NCBI GenBank assembly: GCA_052148155.1
Contig: JBKQIY010000083.1
Span: 1 to 26,742 of the forward strand
Length of the DNA stretch: 26,742 bases
Source: JBBQER01 sp052148155
Lineage (GTDB): Bacteria > Actinomycetota > Acidimicrobiia > IMCC26256 > PALSA-610
Direction: 5' to 3'
Position numbers and translations under genes: made by a program. Below are positions 7,388 through 14,845 of the stretch, one piece after another. Within the stretch, counting starts at the first letter, position 1; each line of letters starts with the position of its first letter. Below the pieces are notes generated by a model, which did no database searches, was not told where the DNA came from, and saw nothing but the letters and a program-made list of their open reading frames with translations.

Positions 7388-8008
7388 GTGGTGGGTACAA
7401 AAGCGACCGCACAGCCCGACCGGATCCTTGACGCGGCCCTCGCGTGCATCGCCCGCGTCGGGGTCGACAAGACGACCCTCGACGATGTGGCCCGCCAGGC
7501 TGGTTGCGGGCGCGCCACCGTCTATCGCTGTTTCCCGGGCCGCCAGGTGCTGCTCCGTGCCCTGCTCGACCGGGAGGTTCGGGCGCTGGCCGAGCGGGTG
7601 ATCGACGCCGCCGATCGTTGTGACACCCTTTCCGACGCGATCGCGGCGGTGATCCTCGCCGCCGCGGAGCCGTTCCGCACCCACGCCGCGCTCGTCTTCG
7701 TGATCGCGCACGAACCTGCAATCGTCACGCCGCAGCTGTCGTTCGAGCGGGGGAGCGCGCTGCTGGTCAGCGCCGCGGCGCTGGCGGCGCCCGCGTTCAC
7801 GCGCTTCGTTGCGCCCGACCGAGCCGAACGGCTCGGAGAGTGGGTGGCGCGCCTCACGCTCTCGTATCTCTGCAACCCGTCCGAGCACGTCCGCCTCGAC
7901 GACCCCGACTACGTGCGGGCATTGGTCGCCGACTACGTCCTGCCCGGAGTCACTCGAGCCCTCAACCCGTTCGCAGCCGCTTCCGCCGGCGAAGGAGTCT
8001 CGCTATGA
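7388..8008 (+). CDS. TetR/AcrR family transcriptional regulator (upstream of diiron protein)
   Basis: This second TetR-type regulator is also about 206 residues. The DNA-binding region reads QPDRILDAALACIARVGVDK, then KTTLDDVARQAGCGRATVYR and CFPGRQVLLRALL. It resembles the first TetR protein in this part, suggesting an old duplication; the ligand domains differ. Two tandem GTG codons, 7388 and 7391, are possible starts. The -10 spacing fits either as a leaderless start. The 3' end overlaps the diiron gene's ATG by four bases (ATGA, 8005-8008), so the pair is translated together. Control of the diiron gene by this repressor, through the palindrome that abuts its start, is the simplest reading. 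Confidence 0.93.
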   Translation: MVGTKATAQPDRILDAALACIARVGVDKTTLDDVARQAGCGRATVYRCFPGRQVLLRALLDREVRALAERVIDAADRCDTLSDAIAAVILAAAEPFRTHAALVFVIAHEPAIVTPQLSFERGSALLVSAAALAAPAFTRFVAPDRAERLGEWVARLTLSYLCNPSEHVRLDDPDYVRALVADYVLPGVTRALNPFAAASAGEGVSL

Positions 8009-9129
8009 GCACCAACATGGAACTAATCGGACGCGACGAGATCAACGATCTCGAGGCGATCCTGTCGGTGTGCAACACCGACACCAACGCGATCGTGCAC
8101 GCGGTCAAGGCGAACGCGGACGCGGTGTTCACGTGGGACTACGAACGCAGCCGCACCCCTCTCATCAAGCTCTACGAGAAGGCCAAGACTTCGCAGTGGA
8201 ACGTCACCACTGACCTCGACTGGTCGACCGAGGTCGACCAGGTGAAGCTCGCGCTCGAAAATGTGCAAGCCGACCAGAGCTTCTTCTCCGAAAACGTGGA
8301 TCTGAAGGGCACGCCTTTCGAGAAATGGACCGAGAAGGAGTGGATCGAATTCGGGGTCGAGTCACAAAACTGGCTGCTCTCCCAGTTCATGCACGGCGAG
8401 CAGGGCGCGCTGCTCTGCACCGCCCGCATCGTCGAGACAGTGCCGTGGATCGACGCCAAATACTACGCCGCGACGCAGGTCATGGACGAAGCCCGCCACG
8501 TCGAGGTCTTCGCCAAGTATCTCGACGACAAGCTCTCGGGCCACTACCCGATCAACGCGCACCTCGGTCTGCTGCTCGACGACATCCTCATCGACAGCCG
8601 CTGGGATATGACATATCTCGGTATGCAGATCATGGTCGAAGGTTTGGCGCTCGCCGCGTTCGGGTTCTTGCACCAGATGACAACCGAGCCGCTGCTCAAG
8701 CAGTTGCTCCGCTACGTCATGAGTGACGAGGCCCGCCATGTCGCCTTCGGGGTGCTCTCGTTGCAGGAGTACTACCGGGAGCTCTCCGACGCCGAAATGA
8801 AAGACCGTCAAGAGTTCACGTTCGAGGCCGCAGTCCGGATGCGCGATCGTTTCCTGCAGCAAGAGGTGTGGGAACGGATGGGCGTTCCGGTGAAGGACGC
8901 CGTGCGTCTCGTCATGGCCGACGAAGGCCGCAAAGAATTTCAAAACATCCTGTTCTCGAAGATCGTGCCCAACTGCAAGAAGCTTGGTCTGCTCGACCGC
9001 AACCACGGTCTGCTGCGTCGGCGTTTCACCGAGCTCGGCGTGATCCAATTCGAGGACTGGGTCGACACCGGCGAGGAGTACGTGATGCTCGACGAGGTCT
9101 CCAAAGACCGCGAAGGTGCCGCAGTCTGA
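8005..9129 (+). CDS. Ferritin-like diiron-carboxylate protein, substrate unknown
   Basis: The 374-residue protein has two matching diiron half-sites, each Glu-x28-Asp-Glu-Ala-Arg-His. The first is Glu132 (MHGEQGALL) to Glu162/His165 (MDEARHVEVF). The second is Glu212 (MVEGLALAAFG) to Glu242/His245 (SDEARHVAFG). This duplicated signature is the hallmark of four-helix-bundle diiron oxygenases and oxidases: the alpha subunits of bacterial multicomponent monooxygenases, acyl-ACP desaturases and R2-like proteins. The chain is shorter than monooxygenase alpha subunits, and no reductase, effector or second subunit gene is nearby. It probably acts alone or with a housekeeping electron donor. The ATG at 8005 overlaps the TetR stop and has a GAAGGAG ribosome site. 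Earlier in-frame codons are unconserved. The reaction cannot be read from sequence. Confidence 0.9.
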   Translation: MSTNMELIGRDEINDLEAILSVCNTDTNAIVHAVKANADAVFTWDYERSRTPLIKLYEKAKTSQWNVTTDLDWSTEVDQVKLALENVQADQSFFSENVDLKGTPFEKWTEKEWIEFGVESQNWLLSQFMHGEQGALLCTARIVETVPWIDAKYYAATQVMDEARHVEVFAKYLDDKLSGHYPINAHLGLLLDDILIDSRWDMTYLGMQIMVEGLALAAFGFLHQMTTEPLLKQLLRYVMSDEARHVAFGVLSLQEYYRELSDAEMKDRQEFTFEAAVRMRDRFLQQEVWERMGVPVKDAVRLVMADEGRKEFQNILFSKIVPNCKKLGLLDRNHGLLRRRFTELGVIQFEDWVDTGEEYVMLDEVSKDREGAAV

Positions 9130-9188
9130 TTTCACCTGCCGACGCACGACGCTCGGGCGCGGTCCTCGTCGTCGCGTCTGCTCGCCAG

Positions 9189-9232
9189 ATGTGAACAATC
9201 CACGCGCGGGGGCGCATGTGCTCATCCACGCG
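9189..9232. repeat. Short direct repeat pair upstream of rnj
   Basis: Two near-identical units, ATGTG-aaca-ATCCACGCG-like (9189-9206) and ATGTG-ctc-ATCCACGCG (9216-9232), start 27 nt apart in the 178-nt gap between the diiron gene and rnj. They could be a duplicated binding site. Nothing else is recognised in the gap except a weak TACCGT box (9293-9298) 9 nt before the rnj ATG. Confidence 0.4.
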
Positions 9233-9307
9233 GTGTCCGATCGTCGAGGTTTTCCGTTCCGCCGGTGCGCGGCCTTCTTTGCGGGCCGGTGATACCGTCC
9301 TCGCGCA

Positions 9308-10975
9308 ATGAGCGACACGGTCCGCATCGTCTTTCTCGGTGGGCTGGGGGAGATCGGTCGCAACTGCTGCTGCATCGAGGTCGACGACCGCATCCTCCTC
9401 ATCGACTGCGGGATCATGTTTCCCGATGCCGACATGCCCGGCGTTGATCTTGTGCTGCCCGACTTCACATACCTGCGTGAAAATGCGACACGCGTCGAAG
9501 CGATCCTGCTCACCCACGCGCACGAAGATCACGCCGGCGGAATTGCCTTCTTGCTCCGAGACATATCCGTCCCGGTCTACGGCTCGGCGTTGTCGCTCGC
9601 GCTGGCGCGCAACCGCATCGAAGAAGCGGGGATGCTCGACCGGACCGAGCTGATACCCGTCACCGACGGCGAGCGCCGCCGGATCGGTCCGGTGGAATGC
9701 CAATTCATTCCGGTCACACATTCGGTCCCCGAGGGCTTCGCAATCGCGTTCTTCACTCCGGTCGGCACCATCATCCACAGCGGCGACTTCAAGCTCGACC
9801 TGACACCGGTCGACGGGCGCCGCACGAACCTTGCGCTGCTCGGCGACATCGCGAGCCGCGACGGCGGTGTTCGGCTACTCATGTCGGACTCGACGAATGC
9901 AGAGCGGCCGGGTTTCACGCCGTCCGAGTCGACGGTGGGCGCGGCGATGCGGTCTCTGTTCCGCGAGTACCCCGACAAGCGTTTCATCGTGACGAGTTTC
10001 GCTTCACATCTGCATCGCGTGCAGCAGGTCGCGCAGGCCGCGATCGCCAATGGCCGAAAGATTGCGTTCGTCGGCCGGTCGATGCAGCAGAACATCACCA
10101 TGGCCCGCGAGCGGGGCTTCATCGACATTCCCGACTGGGCGGTGATCGACATCGACGAGGCGCCCAAGCTCGCGCCCAACGAGGTGTGCATCGTCTGCAC
10201 CGGGTCGCAGGGTGAGCCGATGAGCGCCCTGTCGCTCATGGCCGCGCACGAACACAAACACGTGAAGATCTCCCCCGATGACGTCGTCGTGATCAGCGCC
10301 CACGCGATCCCGGGGAACGAGTCGAATGTCTCGCGCGTGATCGATTCGTTGCACCGAGCCGGTGCCGAGGTCGTGCACGACCGAACCTCGCCAGTTCACG
10401 TCTCCGGCCATGCTTCGCAGGAGGAGCTGAAGTTCCTGCTCTCGTTGGTCGAACCGGAATGGTTCGTGCCCGTGCACGGCGAGTACCGCCACCTCGTACA
10501 CCACGCCCAACTCGCGCGCGACGTCGGAGTTGCCGCAGATCGGGTCCTGATCTGCGAAGACGGCGACGCAATAACCCTGACCGCCGAAGGTGCCTACGGC
10601 GAACGGCGCGCAGTACCCGCCGGATACATGTACGTCGACGGCATCGTCGGAGACATCGGCCATGGAGTGCTCCGCGACCGGAAGGCGCTTTCGGAAGAGG
10701 GCGTCGTCGTCGTGATCGTGACCGTCGACACCCAGGCGGGCGAGGTCGTGACCGGTCCCGAGATCGTCACCCGCGGCTGGGTGTACGGACCGGAAGCGGA
10801 CGACCTGATCGAAGAGGCCAAGCATGCGGTTGGCGTCGCGATCGAGGGCGCAATCGCCGAGGGTGCCTACGACCTCGACACCCTGCGCCGACACGCACGT
10901 CGGTCCCTCGGCAAATTCATCGACGAAAGAACCCGCCGTCGCCCGATCGTGATCCCTGTCGTGATGGAAGTCTGA
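9308..10975 (+). CDS. rnj: Ribonuclease J
   Basis: RNase J is a cytoplasmic metallo-beta-lactamase nuclease with endo- and 5'-to-3' exonuclease activity in mRNA turnover and rRNA maturation. The 555-residue protein begins with the family FLGGLGEIGRNC and has the zinc motif HAHEDHAGG (His70, His72, Asp74, His75). Further metal or phosphate ligands are in PVTHSVPEG, HSGDFKLD and SDSTNAERPG. The beta-CASP part shows FIVTSFASHLHRVQQ, CTGSQGEPMSAL and HVSGHASQEE. The C-terminal domain runs from about residue 440. Length and order are canonical. In actinobacteria rnj normally follows dapA. Here the bio operon and TetR/diiron genes stand between dapB and rnj. Confidence 0.97.
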   Translation: MSDTVRIVFLGGLGEIGRNCCCIEVDDRILLIDCGIMFPDADMPGVDLVLPDFTYLRENATRVEAILLTHAHEDHAGGIAFLLRDISVPVYGSALSLALARNRIEEAGMLDRTELIPVTDGERRRIGPVECQFIPVTHSVPEGFAIAFFTPVGTIIHSGDFKLDLTPVDGRRTNLALLGDIASRDGGVRLLMSDSTNAERPGFTPSESTVGAAMRSLFREYPDKRFIVTSFASHLHRVQQVAQAAIANGRKIAFVGRSMQQNITMARERGFIDIPDWAVIDIDEAPKLAPNEVCIVCTGSQGEPMSALSLMAAHEHKHVKISPDDVVVISAHAIPGNESNVSRVIDSLHRAGAEVVHDRTSPVHVSGHASQEELKFLLSLVEPEWFVPVHGEYRHLVHHAQLARDVGVAADRVLICEDGDAITLTAEGAYGERRAVPAGYMYVDGIVGDIGHGVLRDRKALSEEGVVVVIVTVDTQAGEVVTGPEIVTRGWVYGPEADDLIEEAKHAVGVAIEGAIAEGAYDLDTLRRHARRSLGKFIDERTRRRPIVIPVVMEV

Positions 10976-10985
10976 GGACTCGCGG

Positions 10986-11750
10986 GTGACGCTCGAGATC
11001 CGTTGCGAAGGTCGGCGTGCCCTCGTGACCGGCGGTGGGAACGGAGTCGGAGCGGCGATCGGGCGCGCGTTGGTCGACGCGGGCGCGTTCGTGTGGGTCA
11101 ACGACATCTACGAAGAACGCGCAGCCGAAGTGGCCGACGAGCTCGGCGCGCCGCACGCGGCCCGGCCCGTGAAAGCCGATGTCACGAGCCCGCTGAAGAT
11201 CCGACGCATGCGCGAACAAACCGGTCCGGTTGACATCCTCGTGAACAACGCCGGGATCCCGACGTCAGGTTTCGCGTTGAAGAAGTTCATCGACACGAGC
11301 CCCGAAGACTGGGAAGACGCCATGCGGCTCAACCTGGGCGCGGTGTTGCACGTCACCCACGCGTACGTCGGCGCGATGGTCGACGCCGGTTGGGGACGTG
11401 TCGTGACGGTCGTGTCCGACGCCGGCCGCAAAGGTGAGCGCATGCAGGCGATCTATGGGTCGGCGAAAGCCGGCGCGATGGGTTTCATGCGCGGCCTGGC
11501 CGCCGAAGTGGGTACACACGGCGTCACCGCCAACTGCGTCTCGCTCGGCACGATGAACACCGGTGTGCTCGCCGACGCACTCGTCGAGAATCCCGAACTC
11601 GAAACGCGACTCGCGCGCCATTACCCGGTACCGCGCGTCGGGGAGCCAGGCGAACCGGCCACCCTCGTCGCGCTGTTGTGCAGCGACGCCGCGAGCTGGA
11701 TCACCGGCCAGGTCTATCCAGTCGACGGGGGCTACGTCTCCGCCCTGTGA
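10986..11750 (+). CDS. SDR family NAD(P)-dependent oxidoreductase
   Basis: This is a short-chain dehydrogenase/reductase of 254 residues, the classical length. The cofactor motif is TGGGNGVGAAIG near residue 16. NNAG, the adenine-ring-stabilising motif, is present, and the catalytic Ser and Tyr-x3-Lys are in VVSDAGRKG and AIYGSAKAG. The C-terminal SWITGQVYPVDGGYVS is typical of this class. The GTG at 10986 lies 10 nt after the rnj stop, so it is likely cotranscribed. The substrate is unknown. Sequences of this kind range from 3-oxoacyl-ACP reductases to alcohol dehydrogenases, and no neighbour narrows the choice. Confidence 0.93.
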   Translation: MTLEIRCEGRRALVTGGGNGVGAAIGRALVDAGAFVWVNDIYEERAAEVADELGAPHAARPVKADVTSPLKIRRMREQTGPVDILVNNAGIPTSGFALKKFIDTSPEDWEDAMRLNLGAVLHVTHAYVGAMVDAGWGRVVTVVSDAGRKGERMQAIYGSAKAGAMGFMRGLAAEVGTHGVTANCVSLGTMNTGVLADALVENPELETRLARHYPVPRVGEPGEPATLVALLCSDAASWITGQVYPVDGGYVSAL

Positions 11751-11867
11751 CGACTCCGCCGCCAACGTTTGGGGGCCGAACCGTCCGCACGCCGTCCCGG
11801 CCTGCGATCAGCGCCGGCACGCGAGACGGCGCACCGAAGAAACCCCCGTGGCTGGTGGGGCTGGTGT

Positions 11868-11873
11868 TAGCTT
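11868..11873 (+). promoter_or_regulatory. Leaderless -10 box for ftsK
   Basis: TAGCTT is followed by GGCGACC and then the ATG at 11881, with no Shine-Dalgarno sequence. The same TANNNT-GGCGACC-start arrangement occurs before miaB, which makes it convincing. The rest of the 130-nt gap after the SDR gene shows nothing recognisable. Confidence 0.6.
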
Positions 11874-11880
11874 GGCGACC

Positions 11881-14355
11881 ATGGCGACGCGCCAACGGTC
11901 GAAGACCTCGCGCGCCCAGCGGTCAAGGGGTCGGTCCGGGCGGAGGACCACGGGGCGTTCTCGCGTCGCGGTCCGGGCCGCCTGGCGAGATGACGTCAAC
12001 GAACAGCTGCGGGCCCATCGGACCGACGCGCTGGCGATCCTGCTGGCCGTCGTCGGGGTTCTCTCGGCGCTCGGCATCTACTCCGATCTGGCCGGACCGT
12101 TCGGGCGGGCCATCGAGCACGGCTCCGCAGCCGTGCTCGGTGGCGGCCGGTTCCTCGTGCCGGTCGCGCTCGTGACCGGATCGCTGTCCCTCGTGACTCC
12201 CCGATGGGGCCATCACGACGAGGACGCACCCGCGCTGCGCGGCCGCGGCTGGCGCCTCGGCATCGGCTTCGCGCTCGCCGGCCTGGCGGCGGTCGGCGTG
12301 ATGCAACTCGCACACGGCAACCCACACGGCTCGATCGACCGGCTCGAACGCGCCGGTGGCATGCTCGGCGCACTGGCCGGGACGCCTCTGCGAGCTGCGC
12401 TCGGTCCCGCCGGCGCCGCGACCGTGCTCGTCGCCCTCGGCCTCTTCGGCCTCTTGTTAATCGTCGGCACTGGGATACGCCAACTCGGGGCCGGCATGTC
12501 GGTGGCGGTCCGATTCATCGGACACCAGGCGAACGAGATGCTCTTGATGCCGCCTTCGACCGATACCGCACCGGACGAGGTCGAACCGTTCATCGACTTG
12601 ACCGCCGGCGCGGACTACGCAACCGCGCTCGAAGCATACGACGAAGACGAAGACGAAGACGAAGACGAAGAAGAAGAACAAGAAGACGACGCCGACGACG
12701 ACGAGGAGGAGGCGGAGGAGGAAGACGACGAGGACGCCGAATACGAAGCCGACGAACAAGAAGAAGAAGAAGACGCCGCCGCGGCGGCGGGCGAAGACGA
12801 AGACGCGAATCTCGTGTCGGTCGGCGCTGAGTCAAGCACGGGCGAACAGCTCGAGATCCACCTCCCGCCCGGTCACCGGCTCAGCCCGTGGAAGCTGCCG
12901 CCGGCCAACGTGCTCAAGCGGAGCGAGTCGAGCCGCGTCGATCCGCGGCTCGTCCAAGAGGGCGGCGACGTGCTCGAGGCAACGATGCGACAGTTCGGCG
13001 TCGACGCCCGGCTCCTCGGCGCAACGGTCGGTCCCACCGTCACCCGCTACGAGCTCGAACTTGCGCCCGGAGTCAAGGTCAACAAGGTCACGAGCCTCGC
13101 CAAAGAGATCGCCTACTCGATGGCGAGCCACGACGTTCGCATCTTGGCGCCGATCCCGGGCCGGAGCGCGATCGGCGTAGAAGTGCCGAACAAGATGCGA
13201 CCGATCGTGACCTTGGGCGACATCCTCGCAAGCCCCGAAGCGAAGAAGGCGAAACATCCGCTCGAGGTTGCGATGGGCCGCGACATTGCCGGGAACGCCG
13301 TGATGGCGAACCTGGCGACCTTCCCGCACGTGTTGATCGCAGGCCAGACCGGCGCCGGCAAGTCAAGCTGTATCAACAGCATCGTGACCTCGCTGCTCGT
13401 CCGCACGACCCCCGACGAAGTGCGCCTGATCCTCGTCGATCCCAAGCGCGTCGAGCTCGGGCAATACAACTCCGTGCCGCATCTGTTGACCGAAGTCGTC
13501 ACCAATCCAAAGCGTGCGGCGAACGCGCTCGACTGGGCGGTGCGCGAGATGGAGATGCGCTACGACGTCCTGGCCGACATCGGCGTGCGCGACATCACCG
13601 GCTACAACGCGATGTTCGACCGTGGCGAACTGCCGACCCGCGAAGAACCCGATCCCGAGACCGGCAAATCGTACGACCGCCTGCCCTTCATCGTCGTTGT
13701 GGTCGACGAGCTCGCCGACCTCATGATGGTCGCCGCACGCGACGTCGAGACCAGCATCTGTCGGCTTGCCCAGATGGCACGCGCCGTCGGTATTCACCTC
13801 GTGATCGCGACCCAACGCCCGTCAGTCGACGTGATCACCGGTGTCATCAAAGCCAACATTCCGAGCCGGCTGGCGTTCTCGGTGAGCACCTTGGCCGACA
13901 GTCGAGTGATCCTCGACCAGATGGGCGCCGAGAAGCTCATCGGCAAGGGCGACATGTTGATGCTGACCGCCTCGTCGAGCCGGACCGAACGCGTCCAGGG
14001 CGCATGGGTCGACGAGGAATGCGTGCGCAAGGTTGTCGCCCACTGGCGGCGCCAGGTGACCGAGTCGACCTACGTCGACGGGGTGCAGGGCACCGACGGT
14101 CCCGGCGGCGGTCGCGCCGGTTCGGAAGAGGAGGACTCCGACGACCTGCTCGCGCAGGCGATGGAGCTTGTCGTACGCGCGGGAACCGGTTCGACGAGCA
14201 TGCTCCAGCGCAAACTCAGAGTCGGCTTCGCGCGCGCCGGTCGGCTGATGGACCTGCTCGAACGGCGCGGGGTGGTCGGACCGTCGGAAGGCTCGAAGTC
14301 GCGAGCGGTGCTGATGACGGTCGACGAGCTCGACGAGATGAGTTCACGCGCCTGA
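11881..14355 (+). CDS. ftsK: DNA translocase FtsK/SpoIIIE
   Basis: This septal DNA pump clears and aligns chromosome termini during division. The 824-residue chain starts with a basic tail, then about four membrane segments (roughly 48-66, 83-105, 123-143 and 175-197). An extremely acidic linker (about 253-307, nearly all Asp/Glu) follows. The motor starts near 340, with Walker A GQTGAGKSS at 488-496 and Walker B FIVVVVDELADL (Asp-Glu at 609-610). The C-terminal winged-helix gamma domain (LLAQAMELVVRAGTGSTSML) reads orienting DNA sites. I chose ATG 11881 because of the upstream -10 box and because the frame before it is unconserved. The acidic linker is unusual, since linkers in this family are often Pro/Gln-rich. 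Confidence 0.96.
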   Translation: MATRQRSKTSRAQRSRGRSGRRTTGRSRVAVRAAWRDDVNEQLRAHRTDALAILLAVVGVLSALGIYSDLAGPFGRAIEHGSAAVLGGGRFLVPVALVTGSLSLVTPRWGHHDEDAPALRGRGWRLGIGFALAGLAAVGVMQLAHGNPHGSIDRLERAGGMLGALAGTPLRAALGPAGAATVLVALGLFGLLLIVGTGIRQLGAGMSVAVRFIGHQANEMLLMPPSTDTAPDEVEPFIDLTAGADYATALEAYDEDEDEDEDEEEEQEDDADDDEEEAEEEDDEDAEYEADEQEEEEDAAAAAGEDEDANLVSVGAESSTGEQLEIHLPPGHRLSPWKLPPANVLKRSESSRVDPRLVQEGGDVLEATMRQFGVDARLLGATVGPTVTRYELELAPGVKVNKVTSLAKEIAYSMASHDVRILAPIPGRSAIGVEVPNKMRPIVTLGDILASPEAKKAKHPLEVAMGRDIAGNAVMANLATFPHVLIAGQTGAGKSSCINSIVTSLLVRTTPDEVRLILVDPKRVELGQYNSVPHLLTEVVTNPKRAANALDWAVREMEMRYDVLADIGVRDITGYNAMFDRGELPTREEPDPETGKSYDRLPFIVVVVDELADLMMVAARDVETSICRLAQMARAVGIHLVIATQRPSVDVITGVIKANIPSRLAFSVSTLADSRVILDQMGAEKLIGKGDMLMLTASSSRTERVQGAWVDEECVRKVVAHWRRQVTESTYVDGVQGTDGPGGGRAGSEEEDSDDLLAQAMELVVRAGTGSTSMLQRKLRVGFARAGRLMDLLERRGVVGPSEGSKSRAVLMTVDELDEMSSRA
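12640..12800 (+). repeat. GAAGAC-type low-complexity tract encoding acidic FtsK linker
   Basis: The DNA is built of GAAGAC and GAAGAA units in direct succession (clearest at 12643-12680), then GACGAC/GAGGAG variants. It encodes a run of Asp and Glu within ftsK. It behaves as an in-frame microsatellite whose unit is a multiple of three, so length change would keep the frame. Confidence 0.85.
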
Positions 14356-14371
14356 GGATCTTCGAAGAATT

Positions 14372-14428
14372 GTCACCTTTTGCGGTGACGGTGGTCGGAA
14401 GTATCAGGCAGGGCACAGACACCCTGCC
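14372..14428 (+). other. Two tandem hairpins between ftsK and small membrane protein gene
   Basis: GTCACC-TTTTGC-GGTGAC (14372-14389) and GGCAGGG-8 nt-CCCTGCC (14407-14428) are perfect stems of 6 and 7 bp in the 96-nt gap after ftsK. Neither has a T-run, so full intrinsic termination is unlikely. They may stabilise or process the transcript. The second ends 12 nt before the strong AGGAGGT ribosome site. Confidence 0.5.
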
Positions 14429-14451
14429 GAGACCACCACAGGAGGTGGGCC

Positions 14452-14781
14452 ATGTACGACTTCGCAGTCGTTGCGATGCTCGCACTCGCGACATTGAAGC
14501 TCGTCGACTTCCTCACAGACGCGGTGCCACAGCTGCAGAAGCTGCGCTCGCTGCTGACGTTCGTGATCGCGGTCGGGGCGACCGTGTTACTCGACTACTC
14601 GATGTTCCGGGCGTGGGGCATCGACATTCGCAACGCGACGGTCGGCACGTGGAGCACCGGGTTCATCGTGGCCGGTCTGACCGTGCCGTGGCGTGCGCTG
14701 TTCGCGTACCTCACGCACGACCGGGCAACGGGCGACGAGACACTCGGCGAACACGGAACGCCGATCGCTCGCGCCGCATAA
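14452..14781 (+). CDS. Small multi-pass membrane protein, function unknown
   Basis: This 109-residue protein has three likely hydrophobic segments: FAVVAMLALATLKLVDFL, LLTFVIAVGATVLLDY and TGFIVAGLTVPWRALFAYL. It ends in a polar tail. The ribosome site AGGAGGTGGG immediately before the ATG is the strongest in the window and decides the start. The gene is followed directly by an intrinsic terminator. I do not recognise a family. The hydrophobic pattern, ribosome site and terminator together argue that it is real and well expressed. It lies downstream of ftsK but is separated by two hairpins, so it may have its own transcript. Confidence 0.82.
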   Translation: MYDFAVVAMLALATLKLVDFLTDAVPQLQKLRSLLTFVIAVGATVLLDYSMFRAWGIDIRNATVGTWSTGFIVAGLTVPWRALFAYLTHDRATGDETLGEHGTPIARAA

Positions 14782-14799
14782 CGCTGGCGGCGGCCGAAC

Positions 14800-14838
14800 A
14801 AAAAGGGGCGATGCAACGAAGCGTCGCCCCTCTTTTTT
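14800..14838. terminator. Bidirectional intrinsic terminator
   Basis: An 11-bp stem, AGGGGCGATGC / GCGTCGCCCCT (one G-T wobble), encloses the loop AACGAA. It is followed by CTTTTTT on the plus strand and preceded by an A-run that gives a T-run on the minus strand. It can end the small membrane protein transcript and the opposing DUF2007-like transcript. Confidence 0.92.
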
Positions 14839-14845
14839 GGTCGAG

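Noticed and set aside
11563..11880. Extended ftsK start
   Set aside because: The extra 106 codons overlap the end of the SDR gene in another frame and show no FtsK similarity; a -10 box lies just before ATG 11881.
12640..12800. Possible CRISPR-like or intergenic repeat array
   Set aside because: The repeats are contiguous, lack spacers and lie in frame inside ftsK.
12457..12839. Minus-strand frames rich in Ser, Arg or Val/Phe across the acidic linker
   Set aside because: They are simply the complements of the GAAGAC-type repeat in ftsK.
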